Shown in pieces: positions 31,559 to 41,968 of a stretch of DNA of 64,000 nt (position 1 is the stretch's first letter; every line of letters starts with the position of its first letter). Both the position numbers and the translations under genes were made by a program. The stretch lies in NCBI GenBank assembly GCA_037176725.1, contig JAZBRS010000026.1, positions 101,787,501-101,851,500 on the forward strand, given 5' to 3'. This DNA is from Posidonia oceanica (Eukaryota; Streptophyta; Magnoliopsida; Alismatales; Posidoniaceae). The notes beneath the pieces are model-generated. The model saw only the letters and a program-made list of their open reading frames with translations, had not been told where the DNA came from and did no database searches.

Positions 31559-33460
31559 CTATGCCTGAGAAAGGTGATATCCGATCCTCTCCATCGAGAA
31601 AACAAGATGTTCATAGTGACTGTCAACCGAAATCCTCTTCCAAGAGGTCTGGGACAACGAATGCTAAGATTGGAAAATTCAAGAACTCTCAGATTAAAGC
31701 TCTTTTTGCTGCTATTAATGACATTGACAGTGAGGAGTCGGAGGATGAGTTTGATGCCAAGGCCTCTGCTCCCTCTCAACGCATTCCCTCCATGGCATCA
31801 GTAGGTAACATATCCCCCACCATATCGCATCCTTGTTTATATGAATCAAGGCCTACTGTCTCTAGTCTTGTTTCGGATTCTACATCTATTATGGTATCTC
31901 CCTCCACATCTTCATGCTCTAATTCTAATAAAGAGGATTTTGCTAATGACATTTTAATGTGGGACTCGTATTCTGAATTTTCATCATTTTGTGCTAAAAT
32001 TGGATTTACCTTTGATTGCATTGATGGTGCTAAGGTCTTTCTGGATCACGTTCGCGCCCAACAGAACTTGCCATCAGTTAATTTAGACAATATCAATGCT
32101 AGTGAGGAGTAGTTGCTTGCTCTGAGATTTTAATATATTTATCATGGAATATTAGATGGTTGGGTAGTAGTAAAAAGCGTAGAAAAATAAGGAATCTAGT
32201 GCGTCACTATAAGAGTAATTTCCTTATAGTTAGTGAGACAAAGACAGATACCTATTCCCAACCTCTTCTTAGATCAATTGGACGAGGTTGATTGTCTTGT
32301 TGGCATTCTCTACCCTCTCATGGTGCCTCTGGCGGCATTTTGATGGGGTGGGATGCCACCATGGCTTCTAAAATAGCAGTCATTCAAGGAACTTACTGTC
32401 CTTTAAATTTTGGAATCATGCTGATTCCTTTGAGTGGTGGCTCACTGGGGTATATGGGCCATGCTTACTACCTCAAAAAATCTTATTCTTAGAAGAACTT
32501 AGGCTTCTACAGTCACAAGTCGGTGACAATTGGGTCATTGGGGGAGACTTTAATATCATCAAATTTTCACATCAAAAGTCTAATAGAGCTGCTCTTACCC
32601 CAATCATGACATAGTTTAACAATTTCATTGCTACTTCCAACCTTATTGACTTATCACCCTAAAACTACTCCTTTACTTGGTCAAAATTCCAAGTAATTCC
32701 TATCTTGGCAAAGTTGGATCGATTTCTAGTGTCACCTAGTTGAGAATCCCATTTTCCCAATTCCACTTGTTCTGGGAAAGCTCAACTAATTTCAGACCAT
32801 ATTCCCATTTGTAGTGACACTTAGCCACAGGGTTGGGGTCCATTTCCATTCAGATTCTTCAGATCTTGGACACTATCTGATGGTTTTGATAATTTAATTT
32901 AGGGCTGTTGGGATAATTACACGTCTAATGCTGATTCTATTGCCAAACTCTCCTACAAACTTAAAGCAGTCAAATGGACAATTAAAAATTGGCTTGCCCA
33001 TCACAGAGATGATTACTGTACTTGATTGAAGGAAATAAAGGACAAGATTTTTTCTTTTGATACCCAAGCTGAATCCTGCCCCCTCTCAATTGAAGAATGG
33101 ACTAAAAAACAAGTCCGTAGAAAAGAACACTTTAATATTCTCCTAGGATAGGAAATCTATTGGAAACAACAATCTCGTATTCAATGGTTAAAGGAGAGTG
33201 ATCTGAATACCTCATTTTTTCATAAGGTTGTTAACAGCAGAAAAAGGGTAAATTCTATTACCTCCCTGCTCATCAATGGGACATGGTTTGATTCTCCTTA
33301 CTTGATATGCAGTGCTATTAAAAAACACTTCTATGGCCTTTTCAATAAACCTCAGACCCCCAGATTAACTCTTAACTGGGATATCTTCTTACCAAGAAAG
33401 ATTCCTCAACCTCTTGCCCTTGAATCTCCATTCTCTGAAGAAGAAATCAAAAGTAATGTC
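31530..33460 (+). mobile_element. LINE-B segment 2: end of ORF1, endonuclease and start of reverse transcriptase
   Basis: The ORF1 C-terminus (31561-32112) ends in 'FCAKIGFTFD', like LINE-A. ORF2 sense begins near 32133, with Asn-Ile-Arg-like and 'GASGGILMGWD' endonuclease text and 'NWVIGGDFNI' at about 32520. The frame is cut by numerous stops (for example near 32492, 32612, 32660 and 32742) and ends at the ATGTC target duplication (33456-33460). Confidence 0.85.
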
Positions 33461-34027
33461 TGTTAGGATTCTAGGCTTCACTAGAAGGGGGTTGAATAGT
33501 GAATTTGATATATAATGCGGATTTTAAACTAACTTTGACAATCTTAAGCAATTTATCAAGTAAATGAAATATAGAGCTAGATTTTGGATATTAAACTAAT
33601 AACATACAAAGAAGGGGATGAGAGGCAATGAGAATATACTCAAAGGATTTATAGTGGTTCAGCCTCCTCGGCTTAGTCCACTTCTCGAGAAAACCCCTCG
33701 AGAGTTACCTTAATCCTGATCTTGTTCCGGGCCAAGATTCTGCCGTACACCCTTGACGAATCCACGCTAAGCCCCGCAAAAATCGTGGTTCCCTTCTCCC
33801 AACTGGAGAAGAACTCACACAAGAAAGTAGAAGATTACAACTTTTTTTCTATATCTTCGAAATCTCTTTTAGCTAGGTGGAAAAGAATGCTCTCTAGCTT
33901 GGGAAATATCTCTCAAAGATGTGAATGGAATGCTCAAAGGAAATGATTGGAATTTGACTCAACTAAGTGTATATGATGTGCAATATACTTGTCTAATCTC
34001 TGGTTTTAAATATGGGTATAGTGGTGT

Positions 34028-34040
34028 CCTATATATAGGC
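34028..34040 (+). promoter_or_regulatory. likely TATA box of the 1,173-bp solo LTR
   Basis: CCTATATATAGGC is a strong TATA-type palindrome roughly mid-LTR, the usual place for the U3/R core promoter in plant LTRs. Confidence 0.45.
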
Positions 34041-34094
34041 ATGAGTTAGAATAAACGTGTAAAATGAGCTCACAATTCTCTCAAACGTTCACAA

Positions 34095-34310
34095 ACAGTT
34101 ACTGATTCGGTATGCCGAAATTAATCGATCGACCGAATTCCACAATGGTCGGATACTTTGGTATACCGAATTTTTTCGGTGTGCCGAATGTATTCCTGGT
34201 TGTGAAAACAGATAGCCCAGATTTCTGTATGCTGAAGCAGGTCATTGTTGTGAACACTAATATTCCCTGATTCGGTATACTGAAAATATTCGGTATGTCG
34301 AATTGTCCTG
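34095..34310 (+). repeat. TTCGGTATACCGAA hairpin units in the 1,173-bp solo LTR
   Basis: Several short palindromes occur in close pairs: TTCGGTATGCCGAA with a GATCGACCGAA partner, TTGGTATACCGAA followed by TTCGGTGTGCCGAA, and TTCGGTATACTGAA followed by TTCGGTATGTCGAA. They lie just downstream of the TATA-like box, so they would fall in the transcribed part if that box is used. Confidence 0.75.
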
Positions 34311-34633
34311 TTTTAGCCCTATAATGATTCTAATCAATGAATTGTGTGTTTTGAGACTATGGCTATTTTCCTAAGGCACTTTGGGGGTGTTTAGGAGATT
34401 ATTACAAGTTCCTAAAATACAACACTTTTTTACATGACTCTTTACATATAACTCTTGTCTTCAATCTTCAAATGATTTATCTTGAATTGCCTTGCTCTTA
34501 CACGTTGATTTCTTCATTTGCCAATATCACCTTCTTTAAGTCCATGAGTACTTCTCCCTTGACCTATCAAGAAGGTTAGCTCACAAATATATTTTGTTAT
34601 CATCAAAACCGAGATGAAGCTATTTTGCCAACA

Positions 34634-35910
34634 ATGTCTTTTCCCTCCCAGGAGATAAGTTACCATGCCCTGATGGTTTTCCTCTCTGTTTCTATCATCA
34701 TTATTAGTATATTTTGAAGGGAGATCTGTTGGATATCTTTCAATCCTTTTATTAGGCAAATAGTATTGATGCTCTGTTAAGTATTAATCAAACATTTATT
34801 GCCCTCATTCCTAAAAAATTTAAGGTAGAGAAAATCCAAGACTTTAGGCCTATTAGCCTATTAAATAGCAATTACAAAACAATTTCCAAATGCCTGGCTT
34901 TTAGGCTTAGTCCTATGCTTAATTCCCTATTAGATGATTCTCTGAGTGCCTTCTTACTTGGTTGCAATATTAGTGACTATTTCTTAGTAGCTCGGGAAAA
35001 CACTTCATTTCTTACACTCTACTAGAAATCCTGGATTAATGCTTAAACTGGATTTTGAGAAGGCTTTTAACAGTATTAGCTGGAATTTCTTACTAAACAC
35101 CCTCCAAGGTTTTGGTTTTGGAGATAGATGGATTACTTGGGTGAAAATGTGTATATCTACAGTAAAATTCTCTATTTTAGTCAATGGGTCTCCTAAAGGC
35201 TTCTTTAGGGCTTCAAATGGACTTAGACAAGGTGACCCTCTTTCTCCTTTATTATAGTTACTCATGTGCTTAACAAAATGCTTTGTCTTGGGATGGAGAA
35301 TAAATTAATTGAAGGAATCCAATTTCTCCATTATGGTCCTGAAATTTTGAACATCCAATATGTTGATGATACCCTTTTCTTTCTTACACCATCTGATAGT
35401 TGTATCATTAATCTTAAACGGATTCTTTGCTGTTTTCAAGTCTGTTATGGACTGAAAATTAATTTCAGCAAATCTTCTTTAATTGGCTTTGGAATTTCTG
35501 ATCTTCTATTTGATCAATACAGTGCTATGTTAGGATGTTCTAAGTCCCCCTACCTATCTCCTACCTTGGTATTCCCCTACATTTTAAAAGAGCCTCCTTC
35601 AATGATTGGGCCCCAGTCATAGATGAGATTATAGGTAAACTTGAATTCTAGAAATCTAAATACCTATCCATTAGGGGAAGACTCACCCTCCTAAATTCAG
35701 TGCTATCAGCGATTCCAACATATTATTTATCTGTTCTCCATTTACCTGCTAAGGTTGAGAAAGAAATTGACAAAATTAGGAGGAGATTTCTTTGGTCCAC
35801 AAATTCTACTGCTAACAAAGGCTTGCCCCTCGCTAAATGGCAATGTATTTGTAGAAAAAAAATTAGGATGGACTGGGAATCATAAATCTTAGGAAGTTTA
35901 GTGTAGCTCT
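34634..35910 (+). mobile_element. LINE-B segment 3: reverse transcriptase region, ending at the large Gypsy insertion
   Basis: This segment continues the LINE-B ORF2 sense after the solo LTR and is cut at 35910/35911. The five bases before the Gypsy LTR are GCTCT (35906-35910), the expected target duplication. Its partner should lie beyond the right edge of the window. Confidence 0.85.
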
Positions 35911-36139
35911 TGTAGACACCCCAATTTGACAGGCCAAATTGGTGGTTCTCTCTGAAACCCTTTTCCAAGTCCAAAACAGCATCCTTTTTAAACCCAAACC
36001 ACTCTCCAAAACCCTAGAAAAACTCTAGGTAAACCTCTCCTAAAATCCTAAAAAAGCTCTAGGTTAGCATCTCTTAAACCCTAGATCAGCATTTAAAACC
36101 CTAGGTTAGCACAGGACACACTCATGCATGCCCAAGCCA

Positions 36140-36880
36140 AGCTCTTCTCCTTCTTCTTTCTCTTCTTCTCCTTCTTTTTCTTCTGCTTTCTCCCCCTTTC
36201 CTTCTCTCTTTTTCTCCTTTTTTTCTTTCTTTCTTTCTTCCCTTCTTTTTCTCCACTAGCCCAATAGGCCCAGCCCACTCTTTCTCTTCCCCACTTCTTC
36301 TCTTTTCCTCATTTTATTTTTATTTTATTTTATTTTATCTTATTTTTTTTTAGTTTCTTTTTCTTTTTCTTCCTCTCCTTCGTTCCCTTCCTCTTCTTCT
36401 TTCTCTTCTCTTCCTTTCTTCCTAAGCCCAACCCACTTCTTCCCCTTTTTCCTTTTCCCCTTTTCCTCCTCTTCTTCTTGTTCTTCACGGGCCCATTAGG
36501 CCCAGCCCAACTCTGCCCCTTTCTTTCTCTCTTTCTTTCCCTTCTTCTTTATTTCCTCCTTTCTTTCCTTCTTTCTTTCTTTCTTTCTTTCTTTTTCTTT
36601 CTTTTTTTCCAACCCAGTCCAACTGCCATCTTCTCTACTTTTTTCCTTTTTTTGGGCCCAACCCGTTTCCATCCTTCTTCCCCTTTTTTCTTCCCTTCTT
36701 TTCCTTCTTCTTTCCTCCTCCCTCCTTTCTTCCTTTCTTTCTTTTTTCTTTTTTATTTTCTCTTCCTCCTCTTCCAGGCCCGGCCCAGCACCTTTTTTCC
36801 TTCTTTTTACTTTTTTCCCCTTCCTCGGCCCACGGCTCTTCCTCCTTCTCCTTCTTCTTCTTTTTTCATTTTTTCTCTCC
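36140..36880 (+). repeat. polypyrimidine low-complexity tract in the 5' LTR
   Basis: Almost pure C/T sequence with many CTTCTT, TTTCTTTC and CCTTCC runs, broken by 'GGCCCA(A/G)CCCA' islands. Matching tracts lie in the inverted solo LTR (50640-50870, read on the minus strand) and in the right-edge LTR (62870-63110). Confidence 0.9.
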
Positions 36881-38279
36881 CGCGCGACAACTGCCAGCAC
36901 CTCCTTCTTATCTGCCACCTCCCCCTTCCTCCTCCTTCTCCTTCTTATCTCCACCTCCCATCCACCACTTATTGCCGCTCCCATCTTCACTTACTTTCCA
37001 CCGAAATCTCTCCCCAAAATCCACTCTCTCACACACTCACAGCCAAGCTGTTGCACAGCCTCACTTCACCGCCGATTCCCACTCCCCAAGCCTCTGCCTT
37101 ACCCCCTCACCACCTCCAGCAATTCACAGCACCACACCAGAATTTCCAGAGCCAGCAAGCACTAGAATTCCCTCGCATTTCCCCCAGAACCCACTTTGCT
37201 TCCCAGAATTTCCCACTGCCCGCACCATTGCAAATCCACTTCACCCAGCCTCGCACGCATCCCAGACCATCACCACCATCCTCCCTAGCCTCACACGATC
37301 CTAGAGAGTGTGAGAGCGGCCGGAGAGAGCCACAACACTGCCCTGTTCACCAGAATTTCCACAGTCCATCCAAAATCCGCATTTCTTCCCTAAGCAGTGG
37401 AACGGACTTCTTGGAGCATCTGGAGCATCCCCAGGACATCAGCAACCAACTCCGATCTTCCCCAGCAGCCGGCGACGCCCGCAGCGCCGCCCCGACCCAT
37501 CGCCGGACAGCTGCACCCATCGCGGGTCGTCAGCGCAGCTCAGCCTCCCGCGCAGGTAATTGGATGCACTTTCAAGTTCCTAGCATGCATGCCTTGCTTC
37601 CTAGCCTTTTATTTCAATATTTCCCGCTTTATACCGCTTTTCGAGCTCCGCCGCGAGCTCCTTCTTCTCCGGCGACGGCTAGCTCCTGTCGATGCCTGTC
37701 CGGCATTCTGGGCTGTCACCGCCCCTCCTCTGCTCCCGACCAGCTCTGCCTACCTTCCAGTAACCTGCTCCGGTGCCCAGCAGCAGCAGCTCCCTCCGCC
37801 TTGGACCTCACTGGACCTCCTCTGCAAAATTTTGCAGAGGTCGGCCCGCAGCTTCGTAGTCCTCCGCTCACTTCCGATAGCACCAGCACCTCCCCAGCAC
37901 TCGCTTGCAGCCTCCGGACGTTGCCGCAGCAGCCGCGGACGGCCGGAACCGCCGTGCGGCAGTCGTCTTCCCTGATGAGCTTCCGCAGCTCCGCCGTGCA
38001 CCAGACTAGCTCTGACCCTCCGGATGGCTCCCCAAGCACCGCCGCACGTCCAGCGACTCGACCCAGCACCACAGCAGCAGCTTCGCAGCCTCCAGCACCT
38101 GCTCCGTCGCCGATCACCTCTGCAGTAAGCGACCGAGGTCACCAGACCAGCTCTGGCACCCTCACGCGCCGCCGAGACCACCGTCGTGCTCCTATGCACC
38201 GCTCGCTCGCTGCCAGCGCCTCCTTCTTCCCCGGCGAAGGTGTTGCAGTGTCGGGCGACACTGTAGCACTGTAGCGCCA

Positions 38280-39660
38280 TTAAGTTAGGTTTTTATTTTT
38301 TTCCAGTTAATTGCATGCATTGCATTTAGGCCCCAAGGTTTATTTATGTTTGCATTTAGGTCCTTGCATCAATCAAAATCATTTAATTTTGCATTTAAAC
38401 TATACTGCATTAAAATAAAGTACTGTATGTTATTATATTTGCATTTCAGTCCAGAGTTAGGTTTTTTTATTTAAATTTGTTTGCATGCATTGCATTAAGG
38501 CCCCTAGGTTTATTTATGCTTGCATTTAGGTCCTGCATCAATTAAAAGCATTTAATTATGCATTTTAACTTTATTACATTGCATTTAAATGCTCTGCTTT
38601 AGTTTATTTGCATCTAGGTCATTAATTAAATCACAGCATGCATTTAATTTTAGATTTTACCTTACTGCATTGCATTTGCATCCCCATGCTTTAATTTATT
38701 TGCATATAGGTCCTCAATTAATCACAGCATGCATTTAATTCTTAGTTTTTATTTTACTGCATTGCATTTGCATCCTTAGCTTTTAATTTAATTGCATATT
38801 AGTCCTGCATCAATTGAAATGACATTTAATCTGCATTTTAGACTTTATTGCATTACTGAAAAGCCCAGCATGTTCTGAAATTGCATTTAAGTCCTGTAAC
38901 ATGTTTACATGTGATTTAAATGTGATTTTCTAACTTTATTGCATTGTAAATAAGTCCTGATGGTTTTAATATTTGCATTTAGGTCCTGTTTTGTTATAAA
39001 CTGTGATTTAAATGTAAGTGTTAACCTTATTACATTGCAATAAAGCCCAGCAAGTTTTAAAAATTGCATTAAGGTCTTGCCTGCATCTAGAGGTCCTTTA
39101 ATTGCATTCCTTTTTAACTGCATTGCATTGCATGTTAATTTTGCACTCTATTTAATTGCATATAGGACTTGCCTGCACTTAGAAGTCTTTTAATTGCATT
39201 TCTAAAACTAATCTGGCATTGCATTTTAATCCTACATTAAGTTTTAATTGCATATAAGTCCTGTCTGCATCTAGAAGCCACTAAATGCTATGTTTTAACT
39301 TCATTGGCATTGCATTTGCATCCTGCATTTGCATATAAGCCCAGCATGCATTAATCTTTTGCTTTTAGCATCATTTAGCTGCCATGTTGCATTGCAATCA
39401 TATACAACAGTCATTTTAATTACATATCTTAACTGTTGCATGCTTTAATCATTGCCATTGCATTGTACATCATCTGGCATGTTTTCCTGCATTGCATATA
39501 GGCCCGCATGTTGCATGCACTTGCATTTTCAGCCCTGCATTGCATTTAAACCCTATAATTTTCTAAAATTGCACATAGGTCCCTACAGTTTCCTAAAATT
39601 GCACATAGGTCCCTACATTTGCATCCTTGCATGCATAGCATCCCCATAGCATTGCATATA
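38280..39660 (+). repeat. degenerate TGCATT(T/A)-rich repeat region in the 5' LTR
   Basis: The region alternates 'TGCATTTAGGTCCT', 'GCATTTAATT' and 'TTTATTGCATTGCATTT' with a loose period of roughly 100-130 bp. A related region lies in the inverted solo LTR at about 48350-49200, read on the minus strand. Confidence 0.75.
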
Positions 39661-40758
39661 GTTCCCATACATCCATTTAGGCATTGTTAGTCTCCTAACA
39701 TGTAAGACACCTTGCATTGCACACACTTAAGGCTAATTTTGCACTTAGACCCGTGCTTAGTCCACTTTTGTTGGCCCTTGAGCCATCTGACTTGCAATTT
39801 GAATAACTTTTGATCTGACCGTTGGATCTTCATGATCTAGCTGCCCAGGTCTTCCTGGTTGAATGATCTTTCATTTAAACCAAAGTTATCTCAGATCAGG
39901 CCTCAGATTCTCAAGATAAGCCCATCTGAAGCACTACATAGCATTCATTACCTTATCATTTGCATTGCATGCATCGTTTCAGCAATCTGTCTTCTCATGC
40001 ACATAGATTAGGTTTTGCCGCACCCGCATTTATTTTCTTTGCATACCGCTTGCATTTGTACCGTTTTATGTGCCTGCTTTGTTTTCTTTTGCCTATCGCT
40101 TGCAATGCACCGTTTTCCGTGCCTGCTTTCGCTTTCCCTTGCGTGTCGCTTGCATTGCATGTTTTTCTCGCTGTTTTGTTTTATCGCCTGCATTTGCATT
40201 AGGGCGATGATGCTTACTGCCTAGGAGTTCTCACGAACCAGGGCTTGCCCGTTTGGAGCACTAGCAGCGTTGCTGAGCACATAGATAGCACGTTTAATTT
40301 CCCATGCATAGCATTCAGGCATTTAGGCATTTAAGCATTAGGCATGCATCTTTTGGCATATGCGAGCGAGCTAAGCTTAGAAAGACCGATTCTCGGACGT
40401 ATCGGGGGTGCCTAACACCTTCCCCGTGCGTAACAGGAGCCCTTGTCCTGTCTCTTGGCGCACAATGATCGTATTGCCCTTATCCTAGGCATGAGTCATA
40501 TTTGCAATTGCATTTGCATTCTTTTTCCTTTCTTTTTGGCATAATTTATCATACTTCCCCTGGTTTTCCTTGTCTCCCAATTTAATAGACATGGTGGTGA
40601 CTCTGATTTGTCTTATCTTTTCTTTTTCCTTTTCTGCCAGCGTTTCCAAGTTGAGTTTCCCTCCTTGGATTCAACCGCATATAGTGAAACTAGTTCCGAT
40701 TGGTGCACGCGAGCTTTGGCATCGTGCATGGATGATCTGAATTTCGAGATTACTACAG

Positions 40759-40776
40759 TGGCGACTCTGCTGGGGA
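40759..40776 (+). promoter_or_regulatory. primer-binding site matching arginine tRNA
   Basis: TGGCGACTCTGCTGGGGA follows the LTR end after one base. It is complementary, with one mismatch, to the 3' end of plant tRNA-Arg (the complement of ...CCCCAGCGGAGTCGCCA). Ogre/Tat-group elements are known to use tRNA-Arg, which supports the lineage call and fixes the LTR/internal boundary. Confidence 0.88.
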
Positions 40777-41968
40777 GCTGTGCTCTGGCTTTCGCTTCTG
40801 GCTTCCTCACCGCTTGCATTTTGCATCTTTGTTTGCCTTTTGCTTTTGTATGCCTTGTTTGTTTGCTTGCTTGCCTGTGCTTTATTGCTTGCTTTGCTCT
40901 TACTTACTTTACTACTTACCTGCCTTTATTTATTTTATTTGCTCGGTGGTCTTTGCTTTATTTCCTGCATTATGCATGCCTAAATATTTGCGTGACGCAC
41001 TATGCCTGCCTTTTGAGTGGTGAATGCTTTCTTTTACACTAATACTATGCCACTGCACATGCACATGCCATGCATACCTGCATTTTGATATGATAAGTGT
41101 TTTCCCTTCATTATCATGTCCACGGCACTAGCACAAACCATGCGCATGCCTTTTGCAATGATTCGTGTTGCTTGCTCGCCATGTTTGGGTGATTTTCTTC
41201 CCCTTTTGCACTTAGCCTAAGGATAATTAGAGACTGATTGCTTCCCCCACAGCTAACTAAAAGCGGCAAGTAAAAAAATCAACTCTAGGAGCAACTAGAG
41301 ACTGCAACACACCTGCATCCCCTTGGAGTTAATAAAATATGCAAGATAAAACTCTAAGCATCTGCATAAAGCATCATATAGGGCATGCATTCTTCTCATC
41401 TAAGTCCACCTACAGTCTGAGAAGGGCAGTCTTGGTCTCTCGTTTGGTTGCTTTGGCACAAGACGAGTTGGTCGGTCTATCCCCCTTGTCAGGGGTCGCG
41501 TCAGTGCTACTAGAGGGTACAGTTCATGCTTCGGCAGGGTCAAGGCCACTAACGCACCACCCGTTGTACCTGAGCTTTGGGCTAGGGTCTAGACGGGACC
41601 TACTTTTTCTAGCCTGAGTTGGTGACCCATACACCCGTGAGCATCCAAAGTAGAATACCTACTAGGACACACTAGATTGGTGAGGGAGAGCATGCTAGAA
41701 AGCACACATCTGCATTCATAACATACATTTAAGCATTTGCATTTTACTTTTGGGTTCTAACTCTTGTTTTTGTTTGCCTCCCGCGCAGAGGTCAGTGAGC
41801 GAGTTCCTTTGCTGGAGCTCAAGTGCTTTCTCTTGCTGACACCCCTGTCGCGACACTTGCTTCTGACTATCCTCTTCCGAGCTACTCGCCTTTACGACGA
41901 TAGCTCCCCCTAGGATTCGTCCTCTTGCCCCCTGTCGCAGCCCTGTGATCACTCGCTCTCGATCAACG
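40777..41968 (+). other. untranslated leader of the second Tat-like element
   Basis: This stretch lies between the primer site and the first gag ATG (41969). It is T/C-rich at first and later GC-rich. A pyrimidine-rich 'TTTTTGTTTGCCTCCCGCGCAG' run ending near 41790 could act as a splice acceptor, but there is no independent support. No protein-like frame was recognised. Confidence 0.6.

Larger units (their letters stand above)
33461..34633 (+). mobile_element. 1,173-bp solo LTR with ATGTC target duplication, inserted in LINE-B ORF2
   Basis: The element begins TGTTAGGATTCTAGG and ends TTTTGCCAACA, with ATGTC at both 33456-33460 and 34634-34638. There is no internal domain. The size and TGTTAG...AACA ends fit a Ty1/Copia-type solo LTR, but the superfamily is not proven. 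Removing it together with one ATGTC rejoins the LINE-B reverse-transcriptase sense (KSNVFSLPG-like text). Confidence 0.9.
32133..35910 (+). pseudogene. LINE-B ORF2 (endonuclease/reverse transcriptase), heavily decayed and interrupted
   Basis: Endonuclease motifs are readable but full of stops up to 33460. The coding sense resumes after the solo LTR at 34639 with 'PDGFPLCFY', 'LIPKK', 'LDFEKAF' (about 35044) and '[10 protein letters not shown]' followed by a stop (35256). The catalytic box reads Tyr-Val-Asp-Asp (about 35360) instead of Tyr-Ala-Asp-Asp. The 'YYLSVLHLPAKVEKEIDKIRRRFLW' region follows at about 35718-35790. The sense stops at 35910, where the large Gypsy element begins; the rest is beyond the window. 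No activity is expected. Confidence 0.85.
35911..40757 (+). mobile_element. 5' LTR (4,847 bp) of the second Tat-like Ty3/Gypsy element
   Basis: The LTR starts TGTAGACACCCC and ends ATTACTACA, giving TGTAG/CTACA terminal inverted repeats, with the primer site two bases beyond. It is banded: a CT-rich tract (36140-36880), a C/A-rich part (36880-38270), a run of degenerate 'TGCATTTAGGTCC' repeats (38280-39660), and the conserved distal part shared with the other Tat-like LTRs. A 598-codon open frame on the plus strand (36478-38274) reflects the scarcity of stops in CT/CA-rich DNA. It is not called a gene. Confidence 0.88.

Noticed and set aside
36000..36110. Telomere-like CCCTA(A) words
   Set aside because: They are scattered AAACCCTAG words within an LTR rather than a regular CCCTAAA array.
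36478..38274. 598-codon open frame on the plus strand
   Set aside because: It lies wholly inside an LTR, in CT-rich then CA-rich sequence that rarely makes stop codons. The text is low-complexity Phe/Leu/Ser/Pro, and the matching positions in the sister LTRs are not conserved as protein.
41717..41790. Splice acceptor upstream of gag as part of an element intron
   Set aside because: A pyrimidine run ending in CAG is present, but no matching donor or conserved intron was identified, and chance matches are common in such DNA.
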